Shown: positions 1 through 6,179, numbered from the stretch's first letter. The stretch is 7,719 bases of DNA from Deltaproteobacteria bacterium (GCA_027297485.1 JAPUHZ010000228.1:1-7719), one strand, 5' to 3'. Numbers and translations are program-made. The notes: generated by a model not told the origin, from the sequence alone.

Positions 1-181
1 GTAGACCACCCCCCGTCCTCTCCAAGGGTGGCTATTCCCACCGCCCGGGCCAGAACGCAACCTTCACGTCCCTGTGCCCGCGCTCTCCAGGACTCGCCCC
101 TCGGTCGCCTGATGACACCTTACTAATGAACTCCTTAGTAATTCTGGCTTCTGTCTCCTGGATTCTGCAATCCGCACTTCC
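1..181. other. Gene-poor stretch downstream of ruvA
   Basis: No recognisable gene lies between the window edge and the ruvA stop codon. Reading the minus strand onward from ruvA, I do not see the RuvB N-terminus that often follows ruvA. The only long open reading begins with a GTG near 117 and stops near 29, and its translation resembles nothing I know. The stretch holds a perfect 7-base inverted repeat (TTACTAA at 120-126, TTAGTAA at 135-141) with an 8-base loop and no T-run, followed directly by a heptad repeat tract. ruvB may start beyond the window or may be elsewhere in the genome. Confidence 0.5.
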
Positions 182-182
182 T
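141..182. repeat. Degenerate 7-base tandem repeat, tract 1
   Basis: On the plus strand the sequence reads in sevens as ATTCTGG, CTTCTGT, CTCCTGG, ATTCTGC, AATCCGC, ACTTCCT. The shared pattern is about ATTCTGN. Read on the minus strand this is NCAGAAT, a rotation of the AGAATNC heptads found after rlpA, so the two tracts look like members of one family. It sits immediately downstream of the ruvA stop codon. Such degenerate heptads resemble the short tandem repeats described in cyanobacterial intergenic DNA; their role is unknown. Confidence 0.55.
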
Positions 183-766
183 CAGTGACTGAGTCTCTGG
201 AGGGCCTCTTTCAACACATCTGTCAGTGTTCCCTCCCCTCTCCGAGTGATCTCGCGCACGCTCTTTTCTGCTTCCCCGCGCCGATAACCTAGGTTTACGA
301 GCGCGGAAATCGCATCCCGCATCAACTGGGAACCGTCAGCCCATCCTACCTGTTCGGAGGGGATTGTCAAAAATTTATCTCTCAGTTCGACGATCATTCG
401 CTCCGCAAGTTTTTTCCCTACCCCAGGAATTGAGAGGAGTCGTGGTTGGTCTCCCTCTTTGAGTGCCCGAGCCAGATCATCCGCTGTAATTCCGGAAAGA
501 ATATTGACAGCCAGTTTCGGCCCAATCCCTGCCATGCTCCTCAGGAAAAGAAAGACCTGCTTTTCTTTATGTTCCAGAAAGCCGAAGAGCTGCAAGGCAT
601 CCTCTCTCATATGGGTGTGAATATAAAGGCTGACAGCTTCCCCAACTTCCGGTAGACGATAGAAGACGCTCAGGGAAATAAAAATATGGTATCCTACTCC
701 CCCTACATCGACAGTGATTTCGCTGGGCAGCTTGTGCTCAAGGGTCCCACTAATCTTGGCAATCAC
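182..766 (-). CDS. ruvA: Holliday junction branch migration protein RuvA
   Basis: RuvA binds four-way DNA junctions as a tetramer, holds them in a square-planar form and loads the RuvB motor for branch migration in recombinational repair. The 194-residue product has the usual length. It shows the N-terminal OB-fold domain (residues 1-63), including the acidic pin at R54-E55-D56. Two helix-hairpin-helix motifs follow at 78-90 (MAGIGPKLAVNIL) and 113-125 (IPGVGKKLAERMI), and then the small C-terminal domain III (about 145-191) that contacts RuvB. The start is a GTG at 766, supported by the standard MIAKISG beginning; no strong Shine-Dalgarno is visible before it. It lies 107 bases after ruvC in the same direction, and the gap contains a heptad repeat. 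The family assignment is secure. Confidence 0.97.
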   Translation of the reverse strand: MIAKISGTLEHKLPSEITVDVGGVGYHIFISLSVFYRLPEVGEAVSLYIHTHMREDALQLFGFLEHKEKQVFLFLRSMAGIGPKLAVNILSGITADDLARALKEGDQPRLLSIPGVGKKLAERMIVELRDKFLTIPSEQVGWADGSQLMRDAISALVNLGYRRGEAEKSVREITRRGEGTLTDVLKEALQRLSH

Positions 767-773
767 AATTGGC

Positions 774-822
774 TACTCGTTATTCGTTGATTTGTTATTG
801 GTTATCGCTACTGGTTGTGCGT
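774..822. repeat. Degenerate 7-base tandem repeat, tract 2, in the ruvC-ruvA gap
   Basis: Seven consecutive heptads can be read on the plus strand: TACTCGT, TATTCGT, TGATTTG, TTATTGG, TTATCGC, TACTGGT, TGTGCGT. They share a loose TANTNGT pattern. The tract begins 7 bases upstream of the ruvA GTG start (minus strand) and fills about half of the ruvC-ruvA gap. It could therefore affect ruvA translation or separate ruvA expression from ruvC. The period is clear by eye but the copies are quite diverged. Confidence 0.5.
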
Positions 823-873
823 TCCTCACATAGGAGGCAAAGGATTATACGACTGAGCGACTTACGGTATTGT

Positions 874-1446
874 CTATCGATGTACCTCTTGCCCAAGCCC
901 AGACAGCGCCCCCATCACCCGGGCATGAAAGGCGCCTTGATGAAGTTGGCAAATGGCAGCAGCAAGGGCATCAGCCGCATCGTCGGGGAGCCGTCCAGAG
1001 AGGTGAAGGAGGGAGGCAACCATTTTTTGTACCTGTTCCTTGGTGGCCTGACCGTAACCGACAACAGCCAGTTTGACCTCAGCGGAGGCGTATTCGTGGA
1101 TGGCAACATTGTTCTCAGCTGCAGCCAATAGGGCCACCCCACGGGCCTGTCCCAGCTTCAGAGTGCTCTGGGCATTGCGGGCGAAAAAGACCTTCTCTAG
1201 GCTTATCCCTTCCGGCTCATAGCGCTTAATGACCTCTTGAAGCCCGCGGTATATCCGGCTCAATCGGCTCCCCTGCCCACAGCTTCGCGAAGACACTATC
1301 GTGCCGTGAGCCAGATGAAGAAGGGAACTCCCCTCCATCGCTACGACCCCCCAACCGGTGACAACCGTGCCAGGGTCAATCCCCAACACCCTCTGACTCC
1401 CCCCACATAGCCTGACCCCATGATCATAACCCAGTCGAATACCCAT
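874..1446 (-). CDS. ruvC: Crossover junction endodeoxyribonuclease RuvC
   Basis: RuvC is the RNase H-like resolvase that cuts Holliday junctions symmetrically after RuvAB branch migration. The acidic catalytic set is visible (numbering from the ATG): D24 in LGIDPGT, E84 in SLEKVFFARN, and D156 and D159 in LPDDAADALA. The ATG at 1446 shares one base with the yebC stop codon (TGATG), and a TTG lies just before it at 1449, so translational coupling is likely. From this ATG the protein carries about 18 extra residues before RVLGIDPG, where most family members start. A GTG at 1389, preceded by GGGGGAG at good spacing, would give the usual length and may be the real start. Function is certain; the start is not. 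Confidence 0.95.
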   Translation of the reverse strand: MGIRLGYDHGVRLCGGSQRVLGIDPGTVVTGWGVVAMEGSSLLHLAHGTIVSSRSCGQGSRLSRIYRGLQEVIKRYEPEGISLEKVFFARNAQSTLKLGQARGVALLAAAENNVAIHEYASAEVKLAVVGYGQATKEQVQKMVASLLHLSGRLPDDAADALAAAICQLHQGAFHARVMGALSGLGQEVHR

Positions 1447-2192
1447 CAACCGGCCTTTTCTATGAATTCGTTGGGAATGTCAAAATTGGCCGCTACGCTC
1501 TGCACGTCATCATGGTTCTCAAGCTCCTCAGTGAGCTTCAGAACCTGCTCCGCGCATTTTCCATCCAGGGTCACCGTACTCTTGGGGACCATGGCCACCT
1601 GCGCGGTTACCGTAGCCACTTTCTCACGCTCTAAGTAGTCCCTCACTTTTTCGAAATCTTCAGGCCGCGTCACGATTTCGAAAAATCCGTTCTCCTCGCG
1701 CACATCTTCCGCCCCAACATCCAGGGCAAGGCTAACCAGACGGTCCTCTTCGATCTGCAACTTATCGACAGTAATCAAACCCTTCTTGTCGAACATCCAT
1801 GCTACACAACCGCTCTCACCCAAACTTCCCCCACACTTAGCGAAGATGCGACGGATCTCCTGAACGGTGCGGTTCTTATTATCCGTGAGGACATGAACCA
1901 TAATGGCCGCTCCACCCGCTCCATACCCCTCATAATGGATCTCCTCATAAGAAACACCCTCAAGTTCCCCGGTTCCTTTTTTAATCGCCCTATCGATATT
2001 ATCGTTGGGCATGCTGGCGGCCTTGGCTGCCATGACGGCTGTACGCAACCTGGGGTTGGCATCGGCATCTCTCCCGCCCAATCGAGTGGCAACAGTAATC
2101 TCCTTGATCAGCTTGGTAAACAGCCTCCCCCTCTTGGCATCCTTAGCTGCCTTCTTGTGTTTGATGGAACTCCACTTTGAATGGCCTGACAT
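1446..2192 (-). CDS. yebC: YebC/PmpR family protein (YebC/TACO1 type)
   Basis: The 248-residue product is a full-length YebC family member, opening with [16 protein letters not shown] and containing the conserved stretches [14 protein letters not shown] (about 61-74) and YEGYGAGG (about 88-95). Family members have long been annotated as DNA-binding transcriptional regulators. More recent work on YebC and its mitochondrial relative TACO1 points to a ribosome-associated role in relieving stalling at proline-rich stretches. The sequence cannot tell these apart. The ATG at 2192 is preceded by AAGGAG about 11 bases upstream, a little far but convincing. It is the first gene of the yebC-ruvC-ruvA run, a common bacterial arrangement, and it overlaps ruvC by one base. 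Confidence 0.96.
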   Translation of the reverse strand: MSGHSKWSSIKHKKAAKDAKRGRLFTKLIKEITVATRLGGRDADANPRLRTAVMAAKAASMPNDNIDRAIKKGTGELEGVSYEEIHYEGYGAGGAAIMVHVLTDNKNRTVQEIRRIFAKCGGSLGESGCVAWMFDKKGLITVDKLQIEEDRLVSLALDVGAEDVREENGFFEIVTRPEDFEKVRDYLEREKVATVTAQVAMVPKSTVTLDGKCAEQVLKLTEELENHDDVQSVAANFDIPNEFIEKAG

Positions 2193-2280
2193 AAGAGCAA
2201 AAACTCCTTTTAATTACAGATCAAATTACCACAATCCTCTTTCCAGGTAAACGGTCCCACAGCGACCTGCCAATAGCGCC

Positions 2281-2309
2281 TTTCGTCCCATACCCCATTC
2301 CTGTATAAT
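2281..2309 (+). promoter_or_regulatory. Candidate promoter for rlpA
   Basis: A perfect TATAAT stands at 2304-2309, only 11 bases before the rlpA ATG. The expected -35 position (2281-2286, TTTCGT) matches the consensus poorly. Transcription would begin within a few bases of the start codon, giving a nearly leaderless mRNA, which agrees with the lack of a Shine-Dalgarno there. On the minus strand the same bases read TATTAT, so a divergent -10 for yebC is conceivable but unsupported by a -35. Confidence 0.4.
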
Positions 2310-2319
2310 ACCGATTTTA

Positions 2320-3039
2320 ATGATCCGCAGATTCCCCATACCGCTCCTGTTCTTCAACCTATGGCCGACGAGTATTTGGTATAGACTATTCCAGGTCATT
2401 TTTCTCTGCTCCTTTATCGCCTGTTCCTTACCTCCAACCAAGGTTAAAGTCCTTACCACCTCGCTGTCCGGGAGTCGCGCTAGCCAAACCGGCATCGCTT
2501 CCTGGTATGGCCCGGGATTTCATGGCCGACCTACGGCTAGCGGGACAATCTACGACCAGAACGAACTAACCGCAGCCCACCAGACGTTACCCCTCGGCAC
2601 ACGGGTCAGGGTCACCAATCTGGTTAACGGAAAATCCATAGAGGTCACCGTCAACGACCGCGGCCCCTTCGCCAAAGGAAGAATTATCGACCTTTCTTAC
2701 GCCGCAGCCCAATCCCTAGGGATGATTGGGCCTGGAACGATCCCGGTGCGCCTCGAAGTCATCGACGGCGGCCCATACAAAATTCAGACGATCCGCCAGA
2801 GCCTGGATTATACTCTCCAGGTCGGCTCTTTCACCAATATCGAAAACGCACAGGGCCTCAAAGACCAGTTGGGCAAAAGTCATCCTCAGATATCCCAAAT
2901 ATCCATTGTCCCTGTTCACGGTGAGGATACCACCTATTATCGGGTCCAACTGGGTACCTTCTCCACCCGTGGCGAGGCCGAGAGATATGCCCGTCAATTG
3001 GCGCGCAAGGGATTTCCGATCATCATCATGGAGAAATAG
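2320..3039 (+). CDS. rlpA: RlpA-like septal lytic transglycosylase, DPBB + SPOR domains
   Basis: RlpA proteins are outer-membrane lipoproteins that bind denuded septal glycan through a SPOR domain and, in studied members, cleave it with a double-psi beta-barrel domain. The 239-residue product has a basic, hydrophobic N-terminus and a lipobox-like FIAC with C35 as likely lipidated residue (F at -3 is unusual). The barrel spans about 57-148, starting GIASWYGPGFHGR and including D79, LTAAH (H87), NDRGPF (D113) and IIDLS (D124). The SPOR domain covers about 164-239, with YTLQVGSF and YYRVQLGTF. Where relatives I recall have Glu in a GExYD motif, this protein has T76 (SGTIYD), so catalysis is open to doubt. 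ATG at 2320 is the only good start and has no Shine-Dalgarno. It is transcribed divergently from yebC. Confidence 0.93.
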   Translation: MIRRFPIPLLFFNLWPTSIWYRLFQVIFLCSFIACSLPPTKVKVLTTSLSGSRASQTGIASWYGPGFHGRPTASGTIYDQNELTAAHQTLPLGTRVRVTNLVNGKSIEVTVNDRGPFAKGRIIDLSYAAAQSLGMIGPGTIPVRLEVIDGGPYKIQTIRQSLDYTLQVGSFTNIENAQGLKDQLGKSHPQISQISIVPVHGEDTTYYRVQLGTFSTRGEAERYARQLARKGFPIIIMEK

Positions 3040-3051
3040 CTGCCTGGATAC

Positions 3052-3100
3052 GGCATTCCGAACGCTAAATCCGGAATTCCGAATACAGAATGCAGAATTC
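3052..3100. repeat. Degenerate 7-base tandem repeat, tract 3
   Basis: Starting 12 bases after the rlpA stop, the sequence reads in sevens as GGCATTC, CGAACGC, TAAATCC, GGAATTC, CGAATAC, AGAATGC, AGAATTC. The last four are clear copies of NGAATNC and the first three are decayed. The minus strand of tract 1 (141-182) has the same pattern. No rho-independent terminator for rlpA is visible here. Confidence 0.55.
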
Positions 3101-3261
3101 AGTTGCTAATACAAATGTATTTAAATTTGTTACATTGAGGCTATTCCGAAGGGAAGGAGACTGAAGGACGAGGGAACCGAACGTGAGGCTTGGTGCAGGC
3201 CCAAACGGCAGGAATAATCACGTGAAGGGGTAGGGACGGCGGCCCTCGAGGCACTGGCCCA

Positions 3262-3297
3262 TTTCCCTCGGCCTGAAGGCTCCTTCCACCGAGGAAA
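3262..3297. repeat. Long imperfect hairpin in the gene-free region
   Basis: TTTCCCTCGG at 3262-3271 pairs with CCGAGGAAA at 3289-3297 (nine pairs with one bulged C). Inside, GAAGG (3275-3279) faces CCTTC (3282-3286), so the whole element forms an extended stem with a short tip. There is no T-run on either side, so it is not a rho-independent terminator. Confidence 0.5.
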
Positions 3298-3513
3298 GGT
3301 AAACTTACTTACTGCGTTTGTATTAGTGCTGATAATCCCACGACTCCGCCACAAAGTGATCATTCGCCCCTCCTGCAGACTAGAGAGAACTTTGTTTTCT
3401 TTTTGAATGGCATCCCCCCACCGTACTCGGAGGAGATCGCCGAGGTCCATTGGAAAGAATTGGATACGGGAACCGAACCCCTGCGGATTCCTTTTGATTG
3501 AATATTAGCATAC

Positions 3514-3531
3514 CCCGCGGCTAGCCGCGGG
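3514..3531. repeat. Perfect 18-base G+C-rich palindrome
   Basis: CCCGCGGCTAGCCGCGGG is a perfect palindrome at 3514-3531. It is far from any start codon and has no following T-run, so neither an operator nor a terminator is well supported. It may be a recombination or extragenic palindromic element. Confidence 0.5.
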
Positions 3532-3656
3532 CACATAACCGATGGGGTTTCCAAAGGGGAGAAGCGGCAGCTCTTCCCCCATAGATCTTCCCTTGGGCCG
3601 ACCTCGGGGTTTCAAACCCCATGGTCGATATAATTTGATCCGGTCAGCCGATTTCG

Positions 3657-4466
3657 TCAACCCCTCTCTACTATAAAGTAACGCTCCCCTTCCTTGCCCA
3701 CACGCCGCTCCTTGATCAATTTGAGCAGGTGCGCCTCGACGGAGAGCTGAGCCACGGAATGTAGAGCGGCAGGGGTATCCGTGTAAATCGCGGCTACCAT
3801 AGAGGGGATGGTTTGGTCACCGTGCCGTAAGGACTGAAGAACTTCCTTCTCGCGCATCAACCGATGGTCGATGTATTCCTTGATCTTCCCATAGGGGTCA
3901 TGGATTGTAGGGCCATGGCCCGGCAGCAACAATCGAATCTTTAACTCAAGCAGCCCTTCCAGTGATTGGATGTACAGGGCCATGTCCCCATCCGGCGGTG
4001 GGATCACCGTGGTCCCCCGACCGAGAATATGATCACCCGTAAAGAGTATCTGCTGCTTAGACTCATAGAAGCAGCAGTGACCGGACTCATGGCCTGGCGT
4101 ATGGACCACTACCACTTCACCACCATCATAAGAAATCCTGTCACCACCTGTGTAAGTGAAATCCTCTCCGCCGAGAAAACCGGCGCGCAATCTGGAGACT
4201 CCCAGCTTTGCGCCGCACCGCTTTTTTAACGCCAGAGCGCCACCCGAGTGATCCCTATGGATGTGGGTTAAAAGAATCTTTTCAATTTTCCTCCCCCCCA
4301 TAGCCTCCACCTGCTCTAAGATCCCGTCGATGTTCTCCTTCGACGTGAGGGCAACGTCGATAACAGTGATCTCATCGCGACCCAGGAGATACTGGTTTGT
4401 GCCTTCCAGGGTCATGTATCCCGGATTAGCTGCCGTAAAGTGACGGATATGTTCCAAGGGAGGCAT
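3657..4466 (-). CDS. MBL-fold metallo-hydrolase, LACTB2-like
   Basis: This is a metallo-beta-lactamase-fold hydrolase of about 270 residues. Numbering from the upstream ATG at 4469, the metal ligands are H69, H71, D73 and H74 (THIHRDH), H127 (TPGHESGH), D146 (FTGDH) and H185 (LPGHG). After the catalytic domain a helical C-terminus (about 195-270) resembles the extension of the LACTB2 family, whose studied human member is a single-strand-specific endoribonuclease. Related bacterial proteins are annotated only as MBL hydrolases, so the substrate is unknown. The N-terminal NPGYMTLEGTNQYLLG also fits this family. Two ATGs stand side by side (4469 and 4466); the second has better spacing from AGAGGA and is chosen here. 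It is a single gene with a 160-base gap to the desaturase upstream. Confidence 0.9.
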   Translation of the reverse strand: MPPLEHIRHFTAANPGYMTLEGTNQYLLGRDEITVIDVALTSKENIDGILEQVEAMGGRKIEKILLTHIHRDHSGGALALKKRCGAKLGVSRLRAGFLGGEDFTYTGGDRISYDGGEVVVVHTPGHESGHCCFYESKQQILFTGDHILGRGTTVIPPPDGDMALYIQSLEGLLELKIRLLLPGHGPTIHDPYGKIKEYIDHRLMREKEVLQSLRHGDQTIPSMVAAIYTDTPAALHSVAQLSVEAHLLKLIKERRVGKEGERYFIVERG

Positions 4467-4629
4467 CATAGTCCTCTAATTTATCATAACTGTCGTGATT
4501 ATCACCACCTGTGAAGATGAAGCGGCAGGAGAACAAGATCGAATATCACTAGTGACGTAAAACCGCCTGATGGGGTCAAAAACGTTGCCGCTGGAGTATG
4601 ACGTCAATGCGGAGAAAAATACTTGACTC
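4467..4629. promoter_or_regulatory. Intergenic region with palindromes before the MBL gene
   Basis: On the minus strand TATGAT (about 4482-4487) is a reasonable -10 for the MBL gene, but I see no good -35. An 11-base perfect inverted repeat GTGATTATCAC (4495-4505) falls within the would-be spacer, which is a typical operator position. Further upstream are the perfect palindromes TCACTAGTGA (4546-4555) and TGACGTCA (4599-4606), with TGACGT occurring twice 46 bases apart. No convincing terminator for the desaturase is present. Confidence 0.35.
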
Positions 4630-5406
4630 TCAACCTGCGGCTGGTGCCGGGTAACGCGCTATCTGCGGTGATGGGCCGAGATCGATGATCTTGAGCCACG
4701 CCAGGAGCTTGATGACGGGATAGGTCGGGTCGATTTCAAACCAACGGGCCGCGAAGTTCGGCGACATGACGTACTTGTGGTGGTTGTTCTGGAACAGCTC
4801 GCCCCCGGTCAGGAAGTCGAAGAACAGTGTGTTCCTGGACTTGTCAGTCTGGGTGGTTTCGAAGTTGCGGTAGCCGTACTTGTGACCACACCAGTTAACG
4901 ATGGCGCCATGGATCGGGCCGATCAGGTAGTGAACAGGGAGCAGCAGGTAAAACGCCCAGTGTGGCGCGTAGACAAGATAAAAAACCGTGTACAAGCTCC
5001 CAAAGGCGATATGGGCAAGCCCGCTTCGGCCCAATTTGTCGATCAGGGGCCAATCCGGGGGGGCAGGGTTCTGAAAGCGCGCCTCAGGCAGGGCACGTCC
5101 ATGGTTGAAGTCGTCGTAGCGCTTCTTGGTGACCAGCATCAGCGTAAAAAGGTTCTTATAGATGTGGGGCGAGTGCGGGTCCCGCTCCGTCTCGCTGAAC
5201 GCATGATGTTCCCGGTGCAAGTAGGCGTAGCTACGTGGGTTCAGGTAGGAGCTGCCCTGACACACGAACGTCATCAGATGGAAAAAGCGTTCCCATCGGC
5301 GGCTCATTGTGAACATCGAGTGTGCGCCGTAGCGGTGCAGGAAGAAGGTCTGGCAGAAGATGGACAGCACCCAGTGGGCCACAAAAAAGATAATAATCTG
5401 AGGCAT
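4630..5406 (-). CDS. Membrane fatty acid desaturase (acyl-CoA/acyl-lipid desaturase-like)
   Basis: This is an integral-membrane diiron desaturase of the family that includes delta-9 acyl-CoA desaturases; it would introduce a double bond into acyl chains at the cytoplasmic membrane. The 258 residues show hydrophobic segments at about 2-23, 128-148 and 150-170. The His boxes are H24-RYGA-H29 (HX4H), H64-RE-H67-H68 (HXXHH) and a third box GELFQNNHH (about 202-210), plus NWCGHKYG (171-178), which matches an accessory ligand region. In classical members the third box is HNxHH; here its first His is Q206. The protein is shorter than most relatives at the N-terminus. ATG at 5406 is preceded by GGAG with six bases between. 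A promoter and a strong inverted repeat lie upstream. Chain length, position and electron donor cannot be read from sequence. Confidence 0.9.
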   Translation of the reverse strand: MPQIIIFFVAHWVLSIFCQTFFLHRYGAHSMFTMSRRWERFFHLMTFVCQGSSYLNPRSYAYLHREHHAFSETERDPHSPHIYKNLFTLMLVTKKRYDDFNHGRALPEARFQNPAPPDWPLIDKLGRSGLAHIAFGSLYTVFYLVYAPHWAFYLLLPVHYLIGPIHGAIVNWCGHKYGYRNFETTQTDKSRNTLFFDFLTGGELFQNNHHKYVMSPNFAARWFEIDPTYPVIKLLAWLKIIDLGPSPQIARYPAPAAG

Positions 5407-5428
5407 AGGTCACTCCAACAAACGTGCT

Positions 5429-5453
5429 CGGAGGCATCAACCTGATACCTCCG
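5429..5453. promoter_or_regulatory. 25-base inverted repeat at the desaturase transcription start
   Basis: CGGAGGCATCA (5429-5439) and TGATACCTCCG (5443-5453) form an inverted repeat with 11-base arms, one mismatch and a 3-base centre. On the minus strand it lies between the predicted -10 (5459-5464) and the desaturase ribosome site, right where transcription should begin. It could be the operator of a dimeric repressor or a hairpin at the mRNA 5' end. On the plus strand it is followed by GCCTTTT, but no plus-strand gene precedes it, so a terminator role is unlikely. Confidence 0.5.
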
Positions 5454-5458
5454 GCCTT

Positions 5459-5487
5459 TTAATATACCACACCCGGCTAATTATCAA
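5459..5487 (-). promoter_or_regulatory. Candidate sigma70-type promoter for the desaturase
   Basis: On the minus strand TTGATA (5482-5487, five of six matches to TTGACA) is separated by 17 bases from TATTAA (5459-5464, four of six matches to TATAAT). Transcription would start near 5452 and give a leader of about 45 bases that begins with the inverted repeat. Confidence 0.45.
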
Positions 5488-5582
5488 GAGGATCGAGGGT
5501 ACATTTTATAGTCTCCATGTCAAGTAAAAAATTATTGGCAACGATTTTTCAATAGAATCAGTACCTTACAAATCTAGAGGGG

Positions 5583-5680
5583 TGCGGGATGAGCCGCTGG
5601 ACCCGGAGCGTGCTTGCGGGCGCGGGGCAATGGAGGTTTTCCATTAAATGCTTTATTCTTCTAGGTAAACCTCACTGCCT
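5583..5680. repeat. Dispersed ~100-base repeat, copy 1
   Basis: First of four same-direction copies. It shares GCGGGATGAGCCGC, the block GAGCG.GCTTGCG, and the downstream block TTTTCCATTAAATGCTTTAT with the others. Within it AATGGA and TCCATT form a small hairpin (intact here). This copy is the most diverged at its right end (about 5665-5680). It bounds the hicBA unit on the side of the hicA 3' end and lies about 175 bases from the desaturase start. Confidence 0.8.
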
Positions 5681-5700
5681 AGACTCCCGCCTAAGACATA

Positions 5701-5740
5701 CCAAACAAAATGGAAGTCCCCCAAATATCGGATTGTTTGG
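5701..5740. repeat. Inverted repeat downstream of hicA
   Basis: CCAAACAA (5701-5708) is perfectly complementary to TTGTTTGG (5733-5740), with a 24-base loop. It lies between the end of the hicA remnant and repeat copy 1. There is no T-run after either arm, so a terminator is doubtful. Confidence 0.4.
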
Positions 5741-5772
5741 CATCAGTTCAGTCTTCACGGGTTAGACAGGTC

Positions 5773-5967
5773 TTACCCCTCTCCAATTTCGGGAACCGAG
5801 AGGTTACGACAGATCTTTCTAACCAACTTGTTGGGAATCTCAGTGTGACGAGGCACTGCCTCCACAGATCCAGTATTAGGGTTGGCCCAGAGAGAGTGAG
5901 CGCTACCCTCTCGCTTGAGCTAGCAACCGTGCCTCCGAAGGTGCTGGAGCAACGTGCTCCGCTTCAC
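5773..5967 (-). pseudogene. hicA: HicA-family mRNA interferase, interrupted by an in-frame stop
   Basis: Reading the minus strand from a GTG at 5967 gives 64 codons with clear HicA character. The N-terminal helix reads VKRSTLLQHLRRHGC, then after a TAG at codon 16 comes LKREGSAHSLWANP with the catalytic-type His (codon 24), and then AVPRHTEIPNKLVRKICRNL, ending IGEG and TAA at 5773. HicA toxins are small double-stranded-RNA-binding-fold ribonucleases that cut mRNA and are neutralised by HicB. The frame is open on both sides of the single amber codon (plus-strand CTA at 5920-5922), so one substitution such as GAG to TAG would explain it. The truncated peptide lacks the active site. The GTG start overlaps the hicB stop by four bases (GTGA), as in an intact hicBA pair. 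A sequencing error or amber suppression are alternatives. Confidence 0.85.
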
Positions 5968-6179
5968 TTGACGGTAACGGTTTCTCGAATGGCGTCAGGA
6001 GGAATAGCACGCAAGGCATCCTGCCGTCGATCCTCTAAAATAAGTTCAATCGCTCCGGCCAGGCTCTCCCGTGCTTCATCCTTGGTCCGACCTTGACCGT
6101 TTGCACCTGGAATCTCGGGGCAATAAGCAATAAACCACTCGCCATCCTGTTCGATAATTGCCGTAAACTCGTTCTTCAC
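5964..6179 (-). CDS. hicB: HicB-family antitoxin (short form)
   Basis: The 71-residue product has the partial RNase H-like HicB fold: an N-terminal strand pattern FTAIIEQDGEWFIAYCPEIP, the turn GANGQGRTKDEARESLAGAI, and a helix IELILEDRR. HicB binds and inhibits HicA and often represses its own operon. This is the short type lacking a C-terminal DNA-binding domain. The GTG start at 6179 is supported by GGAGG six bases upstream. It precedes hicA with a four-base overlap, so the pair was translationally coupled before hicA was interrupted. The unit lies between repeat copies 1 and 2. The antitoxin frame is intact even though its toxin partner is broken. Confidence 0.88.
   Translation of the reverse strand: MKNEFTAIIEQDGEWFIAYCPEIPGANGQGRTKDEARESLAGAIELILEDRRQDALRAIPPDAIRETVTVK

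Larger units (their letters stand above)
3101..3656. other. Gene-free region with several strong inverted repeats
   Basis: I find no convincing protein gene or known RNA gene in these roughly 555 bases. Two minus-strand open frames exist (3130-3450 and 3360-3554), but their translations look random. The region begins with an A+T-rich block with overlapping inverted repeats (AATAC/GTATT at 3108-3121; ACAAAT/ATTTGT at 3111-3130). It then holds hairpins at 3262-3297, 3514-3531, 3556-3579 (GGGGAGAAGC with GCTCTTCCCC, nearly complementary) and 3606-3620 (GGGGTTT, C, AAACCCC). GGGAACCGAAC occurs twice (near 3172 and 3469). It could be a decayed mobile element, an unrecognised structured RNA, or plain spacer. 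Confidence 0.4.

Noticed and set aside
3130..3554. Two overlapping minus-strand frames (3130-3450, 3360-3554)
   Set aside because: Compositionally odd translations, no recognisable domain and no ribosome site; better seen as gene-free.
3595..3625. tRNA-like T-arm around GGGGTTTCAAACCCC
   Set aside because: No matching acceptor stem, anticodon arm or CCA-side pairing can be drawn on either strand.
4610..4640. Terminator after the desaturase (TTGAGAGTCAA then a short T-run on the minus strand)
   Set aside because: Only a four-pair A+T-rich stem; too weak to call.
4777..5445. Plus-strand frame of 222 codons opposite the desaturase
   Set aside because: The minus strand has an unmistakable desaturase; the antisense translation shows no known pattern.
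5429..5460. Rho-independent terminator on the plus strand
   Set aside because: Hairpin followed by only four T after GCC, and no plus-strand gene lies upstream.
5589..5765. 58-codon plus-strand frame starting in repeat copy 1
   Set aside because: The equivalent frame stops early in copies 2 and 3 and the start is absent in copy 4, so the repeat is not coding.
5710..6096. Plus-strand frame of 128 codons
   Set aside because: It lies opposite hicB and the hicA remnant, both of which have clear family matches on the minus strand.
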